A DNA stretch of 11,437 bases from Thiohalocapsa sp. (GTDB lineage: Bacteria > Pseudomonadota > Gammaproteobacteria > Chromatiales > Chromatiaceae). The position numbers were made by a program, and so were the translations under genes. Position 1 is the stretch's first letter. Every line of letters begins with the position of its first letter. This document shows, piece by piece, positions 1 to 7,107 of the stretch. The DNA lies in assembly GCF_019695415.1 (NCBI RefSeq), contig NZ_JAIFKJ010000410.1, positions 1 to 11,437 of the forward strand, in the 5' to 3' direction. The notes under the pieces were generated by a model, which was not told the origin of the DNA, did no database searches, and was given only the letters and a program-made list of their open reading frames with translations.

Positions 1-454
1 CCGGCGTCCTCGGCGGGCTAGATCCCTGGGGTTAGCGGCCTCGCATCGCGATCCAAAACAACGGGGTCGCAGGTCTTACATTTCGCCAATCATGCAGTCG
101 TCCAGTACCGGACCAGGCAAGAGACAAAGCCTGACATCGTCCTGCCTCCGCTGTGGGAGCGCCGTCCTCGGCGCCGCGGGTGCCCGGTCGCGACGGGGAC
201 ACCGCTGCCACCAGGCGAGCGACCGGCCGGCGTTACGATCAAGTCCATGCGCAGGATCGGTCCCGCTGCATGTACAGCGGGCATGGATCTAGTCGTCAAT
301 CCATCGCGACAGGCACTGATCGTGGATCCGGCGAGCTCGAAATATTCCGCGCGCGCGAGTCAAAGACCGCAGATGGCCCGCAGCGCAGACCCTGCCGCGC
401 GGCTGCCCCGTGGGCGCGGCTCATCCCAGGGTGCGGGACCGGGGCGTCGCGGGG
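1..454. other. Intergenic region without a convincing gene
   Basis: No open frame here has a recognisable protein, a good ribosome binding site or a plausible composition. The frames that exist are Arg/Pro/Ser-rich, as expected from non-coding GC-rich DNA. Visible structure: an inverted repeat at 262-281 (CCCGCTG, 6-base loop, CAGCGGG) overlapping a second pair of arms at 244-250 and 281-287 (TCCATGC/GCATGGA), and a 7-bp stem at 394-400/414-420 lying 35-61 bases past the stop of the leftward YHS gene. None is followed by a T-tract. Bases 63-88 resemble short conserved tails I associate with degenerate repeat or transposon ends, but I cannot verify this. Confidence 0.6.
394..420 (-). terminator. 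GC-rich hairpin downstream of the YHS gene
   Basis: The 7-bp arms GCCGCGC (394-400) and GCGCGGC (414-420) flank a 13-base loop, 35 bases past the stop codon of the leftward YHS-domain gene. There is no U-tract, so a classical intrinsic terminator is not supported. It may mark the mRNA 3' end or be a chance structure in GC-rich DNA. Confidence 0.2.
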
Positions 455-913
455 TCAACGAGGCTCGTTGCGCAAGGTCGGCCAGTTGCGGTCCGCCTTC
501 CGGATGTTGTTGTCCCGGTCCTTCAGCCAGGTTTCCCGGACGCTGAGCGAGAAGTTGAGAAAGAGTCGATCGCCGACGATGGTCCAGGCCCTTGGGTCGG
601 TGGACGCCTTGTAGCCACGCGACGCGGCGTAGGCGCAGTAGCCGCCGTAGGCAGGCGCGTAGCGTTCCGGGTCAGTCACGAACGCGTCGCGATTGGCGGC
701 GGTCGCGAACCACCAGGTGGCACCGTCGTGCTCCGCCGTAAGATTCGGCTGGCCCTTCACCGGCCCATCTCGGTCGAAATAGGCCACCGGGTCGTAGCCG
801 CGAATGGCCGCGCCGTCCTCGACGAACACTGGGTCGCCGGTTGCTGCGACGGCAGTGGTGAGCAGGAGCGTGGCAGCGAGAAGCTTCAACGACAGCAATG
901 CTTGAGAACGCAT
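455..913 (-). CDS. Secreted YHS-domain protein
   Basis: 152 aa. Residues 1-23 form a signal peptide (MRSQ, a Leu/Ala-rich core, then AVA before ATGDP), so the product is exported to the periplasm. Residues about 38-100 form a YHS-type domain: YDPVAYF, a WWFATAANRDAF segment, then DPERYAPAYGGYCAYA with Cys93. The tail (AWTIVGDRLFLNFS, then W and NWP) matches the stand-alone secreted YHS family, some members of which are annotated as '(seleno)protein'; here the codon is ordinary Cys. YHS domains are generally thought to bind metal; the substrate and role of this family are not established. Two in-frame ATGs exist, at 919 and 913. AGGTGA directly abuts the first and sits 6 bases before the second, so I chose 913. 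The gene lies 174 bp after the EF-hand gene on the same strand, with no good promoter of its own seen, and may be read through from it. Confidence 0.85.
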   Translation of the reverse strand: MRSQALLSLKLLAATLLLTTAVAATGDPVFVEDGAAIRGYDPVAYFDRDGPVKGQPNLTAEHDGATWWFATAANRDAFVTDPERYAPAYGGYCAYAASRGYKASTDPRAWTIVGDRLFLNFSLSVRETWLKDRDNNIRKADRNWPTLRNEPR

Positions 914-1053
914 TCGCATTCACCTCGTTGGATCATGGGCAGAGACCAGTCGAGCCGCTGCGGCAACCTAGCAGTCGCACTCGGCCGCGAGGCACCGCGA
1001 GGGGTGCTGCGGAACGGCCAGCCGAAGGCGCAGCCGTCAGGGCGTCGCAGTGA

Positions 1054-1079
1054 GGCCGGGGGATGAACCTCCCCCGGCC
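1054..1079 (-). terminator. Perfect 10-bp stem hairpin after the EF-hand gene
   Basis: The arms GGCCGGGGGA (1054-1063) and TCCCCCGGCC (1070-1079) are perfectly complementary around a 6-base loop, starting 8 bases past the EF-hand stop codon. On the leftward transcript no U-run follows, so it is either a non-canonical or leaky terminator, or a 3'-stabilising intercistronic hairpin between the EF-hand and YHS genes. That could give unequal expression of the two. The structure itself is certain; its function is inferred. Confidence 0.55.
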
Positions 1080-1087
1080 CGGGTAGC

Positions 1088-1417
1088 TCAGCGGAAATCG
1101 CCGTAGAAGCTGGCGTAGGGGTAGAGGTTTGTGTTCATGAACTCCCGTTCGGAGATCATGCCGTCGTTGTCCATGTCGATCATCGTGTAGCTCTTGCCCG
1201 CCGACATTTCGGTGAAGGCCATGAATTCATCCTTGTCGATCATCCCGTCCTTGTTCTTGTCCATCGCCTCCATCGCCATCTGGCGGCGGTCCATCTGCAC
1301 CTTGGCCCAGATGTACTGGTTCGGGCCGCCTTCGCCGAAGCCCTTGCTCTGGGCGTGGACTGTGCCCGTGGCGCCCAGGGCTACGAGCATCGCAATCGCG
1401 CTGATCATCGTCTTCAT
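1088..1417 (-). CDS. Secreted EF-hand calcium-binding protein
   Basis: 109 aa. Residues 1-22 are a signal peptide (MKTM, hydrophobic core, VHA before QSKGF), predicting a periplasmic or secreted product. Two canonical 12-residue EF-hand loops follow: D53-x-N55-x-D57-G-x-I-D61-x-x-E64 and D81-x-D83-x-D85-G-x-I-S89-x-x-E92, each with full Ca2+ ligand positions and the central Gly and Ile. The mature protein is little more than one EF-hand pair plus an aromatic tail (LYPYASFYGDFR). The frame stays open further upstream, but the start at 1417 is supported by the signal peptide and by GGAGA 8 bases before ATG. Upstream lie a near-consensus sigma-54 promoter (1531-1546) and two palindromic activator-type sites, and next to them the sigma-54 activator gene. 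Calcium binding is strongly supported; the physiological role is unknown. Confidence 0.88.
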   Translation of the reverse strand: MKTMISAIAMLVALGATGTVHAQSKGFGEGGPNQYIWAKVQMDRRQMAMEAMDKNKDGMIDKDEFMAFTEMSAGKSYTMIDMDNDGMISEREFMNTNLYPYASFYGDFR

Positions 1418-1530
1418 AAGTCGAGTCTCCAGGAATGGGTGTTGATCATGGGTCTGAAACAGCGGCGGCCGGACGGTGCTCCGCGTTGCCGGGATTGCCG
1501 CAATGGCTCGATCGCCGCGCCCAGAGTGGA

Positions 1531-1546
1531 AGCAGAATGCATGCCA
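1531..1546 (-). promoter_or_regulatory. Sigma-54 (-24/-12) promoter for the EF-hand gene
   Basis: Read on the minus strand this is TGGCATGCATTCTGCT. Against the sigma-54 consensus TGGCAYRNNNNTTGCW it mismatches at one position only (C for T at position 12). The invariant GG (1544-1545) and GC (1532-1533) have the required 10-base spacing. The predicted start of transcription is near 1520, giving a leader of about 100 bases before the EF-hand ATG. Activator-type palindromes lie about 100-135 bp upstream, a normal enhancer distance. Confidence 0.72.
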
Positions 1547-1643
1547 CATAGTCAGGGCCGCTCTATGCCTCTGTTTATGAATGGGTTTCAGGTCATCGCC
1601 CGGTGAACAAGGCAAACCACTCCTGCCACGCCCTATCGCCTTT

Positions 1644-1659
1644 CCGCGAGATGTCGTGG
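1644..1659. promoter_or_regulatory. Palindromic activator site A (UAS candidate)
   Basis: CCGCGAGATGTCGTGG fits the palindromic pattern CCRCGR-N4-YCGYGG. It pairs with site B at 1667, 23 bp away (about two helical turns). It sits about 100 bp upstream of the EF-hand sigma-54 element and just past the end of the sigma-54 activator gene. It is likely bound by the Fis-type HTH of that activator (inference). Confidence 0.62.
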
Positions 1660-1666
1660 AGTAGAG

Positions 1667-1682
1667 CCACGAGATGTCGCGG
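1667..1682. promoter_or_regulatory. Palindromic activator site B (UAS candidate)
   Basis: CCACGAGATGTCGCGG has the same half-sites and the same GATG spacer as site A, but with the A/G variants swapped between arms. Sites A and B are therefore also near inverted copies of each other. It is the second member of the tandem pair upstream of the EF-hand sigma-54 promoter. Confidence 0.62.
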
Positions 1683-1811
1683 GGTATTGGCCCGGACGCT
1701 TGCCGGCGTTCAGCTCGGCGGGGCAATCGCTGGAGGATTCGCTGATCGGAGCCGACGCGCGACGGCGGACGACAAGCGAGCAACGCCGGCAGGGTCAACC
1801 TCAATCGCGGA
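1683..1811. other. Gap after the sigma-54 activator gene
   Basis: This short non-coding stretch lies between the activator stop and site B. It holds a 10-bp inverted repeat with distant arms (TGCCGGCGTT at 1701-1710, AACGCCGGCA at 1782-1791) and a small GC stem (GCCG/CGGC, 1751-1766). No T-tract follows on the minus strand, so no clear intrinsic terminator can be named for the activator gene. Read-through into the EF-hand gene cannot be excluded. Confidence 0.4.
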
Positions 1812-3761
<1,950 letters not shown>

Positions 3762-3858
3762 GGACTGCTCCTCTGCGCGTGGGGTCACGCGCGATCGCAA
3801 AGACAGGGCACTTGGCGGGTGCCAGCTCTCTCGAATCTCCTGGGCCTGTTCCGCTCTG

Positions 3859-3885
3859 AGGTGGATGCGCTTCGCTGATCCACCT
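3859..3885 (-). promoter_or_regulatory. Leader hairpin upstream of the activator gene
   Basis: A perfect 8-bp inverted repeat, AGGTGGAT (3859-3866) and ATCCACCT (3878-3885), with an 11-base loop that itself contains a GCG/CGC pairing. It lies about 100 bases before the activator ATG, probably in its 5' leader. It could be an mRNA structure or an operator. No U-tract follows on the minus strand. Confidence 0.35.
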
Positions 3886-3917
3886 TCCTCTGGCTCCCAA
3901 ATCCGATGCCCGTGCCG

Positions 3918-3933
3918 CCGCGAGATGCCGTGG
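3918..3933. promoter_or_regulatory. Palindromic activator site C (UAS candidate)
   Basis: CCGCGAGATGCCGTGG differs from site A at a single base and shares the GATG spacer. It is the first of three nearly back-to-back copies about 95 bp upstream of the first rightward -24/-12 element. It lies about 155 bp upstream of the activator start, so autoregulation is also possible. Confidence 0.62.
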
Positions 3934-3935
3934 GT

Positions 3936-3951
3936 CCGCGGCATGCCGTGG
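3936..3951. promoter_or_regulatory. Palindromic activator site D (UAS candidate)
   Basis: CCGCGGCATGCCGTGG fits CCRCGR-N4-YCGYGG, offset 18 bp from site C. It is strongly self-complementary in its centre (GGCATGCC). Confidence 0.58.
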
Positions 3952-3967
3952 TCGCGAGCCGTCGTGG
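3952..3967. promoter_or_regulatory. Palindromic activator site E (UAS candidate)
   Basis: TCGCGAGCCGTCGTGG directly abuts site D. It deviates from CCRCGR-N4-YCGYGG only at the first base, and matches site A at 13 of 16 positions. It is the weakest member of the triplet, supported by its phase with sites C and D. Confidence 0.45.
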
Positions 3968-4029
3968 GCCCCGGCAACCGAACAGTCTACACGACTGATT
4001 CGTCGCCATTTTCGCGACGGGCTGGCTGT

Positions 4030-4045
4030 GGGCATGATCTGTGCT
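4030..4045 (+). promoter_or_regulatory. Candidate sigma-54 promoter P2 for rightward genes
   Basis: GGGCATGATCTGTGCT matches TGGCAYRNNNNTTGCW except at positions 1 and 12. GG (4031-4032) and GC (4043-4044) are correctly spaced. The predicted start is near 4056, about 170 bases before the first rightward ATG. It lies 62 bp downstream of the palindromic triplet. Confidence 0.5.
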
Positions 4046-4074
4046 TCATCCCGGGCAAGATCCGCACTGAGCGC

Positions 4075-4090
4075 AGGCACAATCTGTGCC
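4075..4090 (+). promoter_or_regulatory. Second -24/-12-like element P3, also a palindrome
   Basis: AGGCACAATCTGTGCC retains GG (4076-4077) and GC (4088-4089) at correct spacing but mismatches the sigma-54 consensus at positions 1, 12 and 16. It shares GGCAYRATCTGTGCY with P2, 45 bp upstream. Bases 4076-4090 are also a perfect palindrome, GGCACA-ATC-TGTGCC. It may therefore be a second promoter or a site for a different dimeric regulator. Confidence 0.35.
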
Positions 4091-4225
4091 GGGTGCAGTG
4101 CAACGCAATCGCGCGATGCCTGAAAAGATTGCCTGCGCCGCCGGGTCTCGGGCAGCGGGAGAAGACGCACCCAACCACGCAACTGCAACCGAACCGCTGC
4201 CGCCGCAGGGCCGGAGCACAAGACG

Positions 4226-4780
4226 ATGAAAGACACGCTGAACCGCTTTCTGCAACTGACGCCCTATTTCCTCTCCGCCGCCATCATCGGCGCCTTGGTG
4301 TTTGCCTGGGTGCCGGTGCTGGCCGGCCGCAGCGACATCGCCGACATCCTCGGGCGCAAGATCGTCGAGGCCGGCGGATACCCCGACAACGCCGCCTCCG
4401 TCATCGGCTGGACTCTGCACATCGCCATCGCGGTGGCCTACGTCAAGGTCTACGCGTTCCTGATCGCCTTGCCCGGCTTCCCGCGGGACTCCGGCCCGCG
4501 ATTGCCGGCAGGTCTGGTGGTGGCCGTCATCGTCGGCTGGCTCACCACCTGGCTCGCCAACCCGGCTATCTCGGTGGCGGTGAGCCTGCTCTCCGGGCAG
4601 GGCTGGCCTGCGGAGTTGGCGCCGGTCTATTTCAAGCTCGGTCTGCCGCTGTGGAATCACCTCGGCTTCTTCGCCATCGCCTGGCTGGTCGTCGTGGTTG
4701 TGCCAGCGCTCGTGCAGCCGGCAGGACAGACGCGCCCGGCACCACGCCAAGCCACGCTGCGCCAGGCGCGCACGGCCTGA
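4226..4780 (+). CDS. Four-helix integral membrane protein, unknown function
   Basis: 184 aa, not recognised. Hydrophobic segments lie at about residues 13-33, 59-84, 93-120 and 147-166, separated by short loops. The C-terminal tail (167-184) is basic and probably cytoplasmic. No catalytic motif, haem ligand pattern or cysteine cluster is obvious; two His (65, 145) lie in or next to helices. It is the first gene downstream of the paired -24/-12 elements. The start is supported by GGAG 9 bases before ATG. Only 9 bases separate its stop from the GNAT gene, so the two are surely co-transcribed. It could be a small transporter or an accessory subunit of the membrane redox proteins further downstream; neither is shown by sequence. 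Confidence 0.8.
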   Translation: MKDTLNRFLQLTPYFLSAAIIGALVFAWVPVLAGRSDIADILGRKIVEAGGYPDNAASVIGWTLHIAIAVAYVKVYAFLIALPGFPRDSGPRLPAGLVVAVIVGWLTTWLANPAISVAVSLLSGQGWPAELAPVYFKLGLPLWNHLGFFAIAWLVVVVVPALVQPAGQTRPAPRQATLRQARTA

Positions 4781-4789
4781 GGTGACGGC

Positions 4790-5374
4790 ATGAACGATCG
4801 CAACACAACATCGATGATCGCACCAGACACGACCCGGGCGGGTGAGCTTCGGCAGCCCCCTCACCAGGTGCGCCGGGCCAAGGCCGACGACTGCGCCGCC
4901 ATCGCCGAGATCTACAACCAGGCCATCCGCGCCCGCCACAGCACCATGGACACCCAGCCGACGAGCGCAGGCCGCTATCTCGACCTCTTGCACGCGCTGA
5001 CGTTGCGCGAAGTGCTGGTGGTGGCGACCCCGGCGGGCCGGAACGACCAGCTTTGCGGCTGGGGCATCGTCAAGCGCTACAGCGACCGGCCCGGCTATCA
5101 CGTTGCCTGCGAGACCTCGGTGTACGTACACGAGCGCCACCAGGGCCAGGGATTCGGCACGGCCATCCAGGCGGAGCTGCTGCGACAGGCCAGAGCGCTC
5201 GGATATCGGCACGTCGTTGCGAAGATCCTGGCCATCAACACCGAGAGCATCGCCTTCCACCGCCGCTTCGGCTTCGAGGACGCGGGCCTGCAGCGCCGCA
5301 TCGGCCTGATCGACGGCGTCTGGCACGACGTCGCGATCATGCAATACCTGATCGAGCCCGACGCGGGCGACTGA
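4790..5374 (+). CDS. GNAT N-acetyltransferase, phosphinothricin-acetyltransferase-like
   Basis: 194 aa. The GNAT fold begins near residue 26 (VRRAKADDCAAIAEIYNQAI) after a hydrophilic N-terminal extension. The acetyl-CoA binding motif A is Q118-G-Q-G-F-G-T, followed by a helix. The C-terminal part, NTESIAFHRRFGF then GVWHDVAIMQ, is typical of the phosphinothricin/methionine-sulfoximine acetyltransferase branch, which acetylates the amino group of amino-acid analogues with acetyl-CoA in the cytoplasm. The true substrate is unknown. AGGTG 5 bases before ATG supports the start. It follows the four-helix membrane gene by 9 bp. Its neighbours (ATP-grasp ligase, EamA exporter) would suit a role in modifying or detoxifying a pathway amino acid, which is inference. 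Confidence 0.87.
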   Translation: MNDRNTTSMIAPDTTRAGELRQPPHQVRRAKADDCAAIAEIYNQAIRARHSTMDTQPTSAGRYLDLLHALTLREVLVVATPAGRNDQLCGWGIVKRYSDRPGYHVACETSVYVHERHQGQGFGTAIQAELLRQARALGYRHVVAKILAINTESIAFHRRFGFEDAGLQRRIGLIDGVWHDVAIMQYLIEPDAGD

Positions 5375-5388
5375 GGCCACAAGACCCA

Positions 5389-5408
5389 CCGCGACGGGCC
5401 GCGGCCCG
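5389..5408. promoter_or_regulatory. Overlapping palindromes before the eight-gene block (site F)
   Basis: Bases 5389-5404, CCGCGACGGGCCGCGG, fit the CCRCGR-N4-YCGYGG pattern of sites A-E, but with a different spacer. Bases 5395-5408, CGGGCCGCGGCCCG, are a perfect 14-bp palindrome. They lie 15-34 bases past the GNAT stop and about 50-70 bases before the cupin gene. I see no -24/-12 element between here and the cupin, so this may be a regulator site, a leaky terminator hairpin without a T-tract, or chance in GC-rich DNA. Confidence 0.35.
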
Positions 5409-5459
5409 GCGCTTAACCGACTTCCAACCCTTCAGAGAACCGCCACGGGAACCGCAATC

Positions 5460-6299
5460 ATGCAACGCGCACCGCACACCGCCCTGCCCTTCCGGACCTG
5501 CGCCGGCCTGCCGCTGCCGCCGCCGGTGGCCGACCTGCTGCACGCCGTCGAGCGCGCCGGCGACCTCACCCCGGCCCGCGCCGCCGCGCTGCTGCGCGCC
5601 GCACGGCTCACGCCGGCGGACCTGACCCGCTGGCAGGACCTGCGCCACCCGGCCGCCGACAGCTATGGTCGCAAGCTCATCGGCCGCGGCCCGCGCTTCG
5701 AGCTGATGCTGATGTCCTGGGCGCCCGGCGACTACAGCGCCATCCACGACCACGGCCGCGCCGAGTGGGGTGCGGTGCGCTACTTCGGTGCCGCGGACCA
5801 CATCGTCTTCGACCTCACCGACGGCGCCCTATCCATCCGCGAGCGGATGCAGACCCGCTGCGGCGATGTCTACGAGGTGGACGCCGAGCTGATCCACCTG
5901 ATGGGCAATTCAGGTCACCGTCCGCTGTTCTCGCTGCATCTTTATGGGCGCGCTGAGCCGGATGCGGCCATCACTGGCAGCGCGCGGGTCTTCGATCTGT
6001 TCGAGGACCGCATCCAGCGCACCGACGGCGGCGTCTTCCACTGCCTGCCGGAGCGCGAGATCGCCCGTCGCGAGCCCGGCCCCGCCGCCGATGCCGAGAC
6101 CCGGCTGCTACACCACCGGCTGATGCTGGGCCGCGTGGAGCGGATGCTGGCGGCGCGGGCCACGAACCTGGCGCTGCATCGCCGCGCGCGCCTGCTGCGG
6201 GTTGCCATCACCCGGCTGGAGGCCGAGGCGTCGGCCGGCTGGGGGGCCAGCCAGCGCACCGGATGGGCCACCGGCATAGAGCTGGAGGCGGCGTCATGA
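5460..6299 (+). CDS. Cysteine-dioxygenase-type cupin protein
   Basis: 279 aa. Residues about 70-170 carry the cysteine dioxygenase (CDO) family signature: SWAPGDYSAIHDHGRAEWG with H96-x-H98, a GDVYEVDAELIHLMGN segment with the third iron ligand H146, and SLHLYG with a Tyr (162) at the position expected of the CDO active-site tyrosine. Family members use Fe(II) and O2 to oxidise thiols such as cysteine or 3-mercaptopropionate. CDO proteins are usually near 200 aa; this one has an added C-terminal region (about 205-279) that is Arg- and Ala-rich and probably helical, of unknown purpose. The ribosome binding site is weak. Its stop overlaps the next start by ATGA, so it is translationally coupled to the membrane genes that follow. 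The fold is well supported; the thiol substrate is unknown. Confidence 0.82.
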   Translation: MQRAPHTALPFRTCAGLPLPPPVADLLHAVERAGDLTPARAAALLRAARLTPADLTRWQDLRHPAADSYGRKLIGRGPRFELMLMSWAPGDYSAIHDHGRAEWGAVRYFGAADHIVFDLTDGALSIRERMQTRCGDVYEVDAELIHLMGNSGHRPLFSLHLYGRAEPDAAITGSARVFDLFEDRIQRTDGGVFHCLPEREIARREPGPAADAETRLLHHRLMLGRVERMLAARATNLALHRRARLLRVAITRLEAEASAGWGASQRTGWATGIELEAAS

Positions 6300-6589
6300 G
6301 CCCGGAACAGATCGTCCGCACGCTGCTCGGCATCGGCCAGGTCTACCTGGCCCTGGGGGCCCTGTTCGCACTGGCCTTCGTCACCGTGCTCGGGCCGCGG
6401 ATCGACCCGGCGGTACGCACCAGCTCGCTCGGCTTTCGGCTGGTCATACTGCCGAGTCTGACGCTGCTGTGGCCGCTGCTGTTCAGCCGCTGGGTTCGCG
6501 GCCGTGAACGCCCGACCGAGTGCACCGCCCATCGTCGCTGCGGGCGCTCGGCAGCCGACATCGCCGAGACCGGGGAGGCTGCCCAATGA
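6296..6589 (+). CDS. Small two-helix membrane protein
   Basis: 97 aa, function unknown. Two membrane helices at about residues 12-33 and 46-64 enclose a short loop (GPRIDPAVRTSS). After the second helix comes a basic stretch (RWVRGRERP) and a soluble tail with Cys76 and Cys82, so the C-terminus is probably cytoplasmic. The start is set by the ATGA overlap with the cupin gene and by GGAGG just upstream; a longer in-frame ATG at 6263 lies inside the cupin gene and adds nothing conserved-looking. The stop overlaps the next start by ATGA. Its place between the cupin and the cytochrome/Rieske gene suggests a small subunit of a membrane redox complex (inference). Confidence 0.78.
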   Translation: MSPEQIVRTLLGIGQVYLALGALFALAFVTVLGPRIDPAVRTSSLGFRLVILPSLTLLWPLLFSRWVRGRERPTECTAHRRCGRSAADIAETGEAAQ

Positions 6590-7104
6590 CCCGTGCCCAT
6601 CGCATCGTGCACCGCGCTGTGTTTCCGGTGCTGGCGCTCGGCATCGTGGCGTTGTTGCTGGCCGGGATCGGCCTGCGGCCGGAGGTACCGCCGATCACCG
6701 ATGACGAGATGCTGTTCCGCGCCAGCGGCTTTGCGCCCGCCGCCGTCGGCCAGGAGGTCGAGATCGGGATCGACGGGCTGCGCTTCGCCCTCGCCGCCAC
6801 TGCCGGAGGCGATGCGGTCAGCATCCGCCCGATCGAGATCATCGCCAAGCCGGACCTGCTGGTCTACTGGGCCGAGGATCGGCCGAGCTATGCGCAGGAG
6901 GACATCGCCACACGCCTGCGCCAGGCGCACCTGATCGGCACCCTGTCGGGTCGCTCGCGACGGCTGTTGCAGCTCCCGGACGGGGCCGACAGCGGCCACC
7001 TGCTCATCTACAGCCTGGGCTACGGCGAGATGCTCGCCGACCTCCCCATCGCCGGGCTCGCCGCCGGCCTCATCACGCTGCCCTCCGCACCGGCGCAGGA
7101 GTAA
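6586..7104 (+). CDS. Membrane-anchored periplasmic protein, unknown function
   Basis: 172 aa, not recognised. A basic N-terminus (MTRAHRIVHR) precedes one hydrophobic segment at about residues 11-30, which acts as a signal anchor or uncleaved signal. The remaining 140 residues form a soluble domain predicted to face the periplasm, with a beta-rich look (EVEIGIDGLRFAL, VSIRPIEII, HLLIYSLGYG). It contains no Cys, so no Cys-ligated iron-sulfur cluster or CxxCH haem site. The start is fixed by ATGA overlap with the preceding small membrane gene and by GGGGAGG upstream. Only 3 bases separate it from the cytochrome/Rieske gene. It is a likely accessory subunit of that protein. Confidence 0.78.
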   Translation: MTRAHRIVHRAVFPVLALGIVALLLAGIGLRPEVPPITDDEMLFRASGFAPAAVGQEVEIGIDGLRFALAATAGGDAVSIRPIEIIAKPDLLVYWAEDRPSYAQEDIATRLRQAHLIGTLSGRSRRLLQLPDGADSGHLLIYSLGYGEMLADLPIAGLAAGLITLPSAPAQE

Positions 7105-7107
7105 CCG

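Larger units (their letters stand above)
3762..4225. other. Divergent regulatory region, 464 bp
   Basis: This non-coding region lies between the leftward activator gene and the rightward membrane-protein gene. From left to right it holds a hairpin in the activator leader (3859-3885), three tandem palindromic activator sites (3918-3967), a small inverted repeat (CGTCGC/GCGACG, 4001-4019) in a locally AT-richer stretch, and two tandem -24/-12-like elements (4030-4045 and 4075-4090). Rightward order is enhancer then promoter, as expected of sigma-54 control. I see no convincing -35/-10 promoter for the activator gene. Confidence 0.6.

Noticed and set aside
153..614. Plus-strand open frame of 153 codons in the left region
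   Set aside because: It overlaps the YHS gene antisense, has no good ribosome binding site and an Arg/Ser/Pro composition typical of chance frames in GC-rich DNA.
972..1014. Separate sigma-54 promoter or activator site for the YHS gene
   Set aside because: The GG-N10-GC core near 999-1014 has poor flanking matches, and the CCGCGAGG repeats (984-1001) are direct half-sites, not the palindromic pattern.
1079..1099. GGGTAGCTCAGCGG resembles the 5' part of a tRNA (acceptor/D-arm)
   Set aside because: No matching anticodon or T-arm follows, and the bases are the C-terminal codons and stop of the EF-hand gene on the other strand.
1701..1791. 10-bp inverted repeat TGCCGGCGTT/AACGCCGGCA as a terminator or element end
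   Set aside because: The arms are about 70 bases apart, no T-tract or target duplication is visible, and such repeats arise easily in GC-rich DNA.
1418..1804. N-terminal extension of the EF-hand reading frame to 238 aa
   Set aside because: It would place the signal peptide internally and run through the sigma-54 promoter and sites A and B.
3807..3824. Minus-strand TGGCAC followed by GTGCC as a sigma-54 promoter for the activator gene
   Set aside because: The -12 GC falls two bases too far from the -24 GG; this spacing is strictly kept in sigma-54 promoters. It is only a short GGCAC/GTGCC inverted repeat.
3762..3977. 72-codon upstream extension of the sigma-54 activator reading frame
   Set aside because: The extension lacks domain character, spans the regulatory palindromes, and a strong GAGGAG sits 6 bases before the ATG at 3761.
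4046..5389. 447-codon minus-strand frame opposite the membrane and GNAT genes
   Set aside because: It is a shadow frame: the plus strand encodes a recognisable GNAT enzyme with proper start signals, while the minus product shows no domain.
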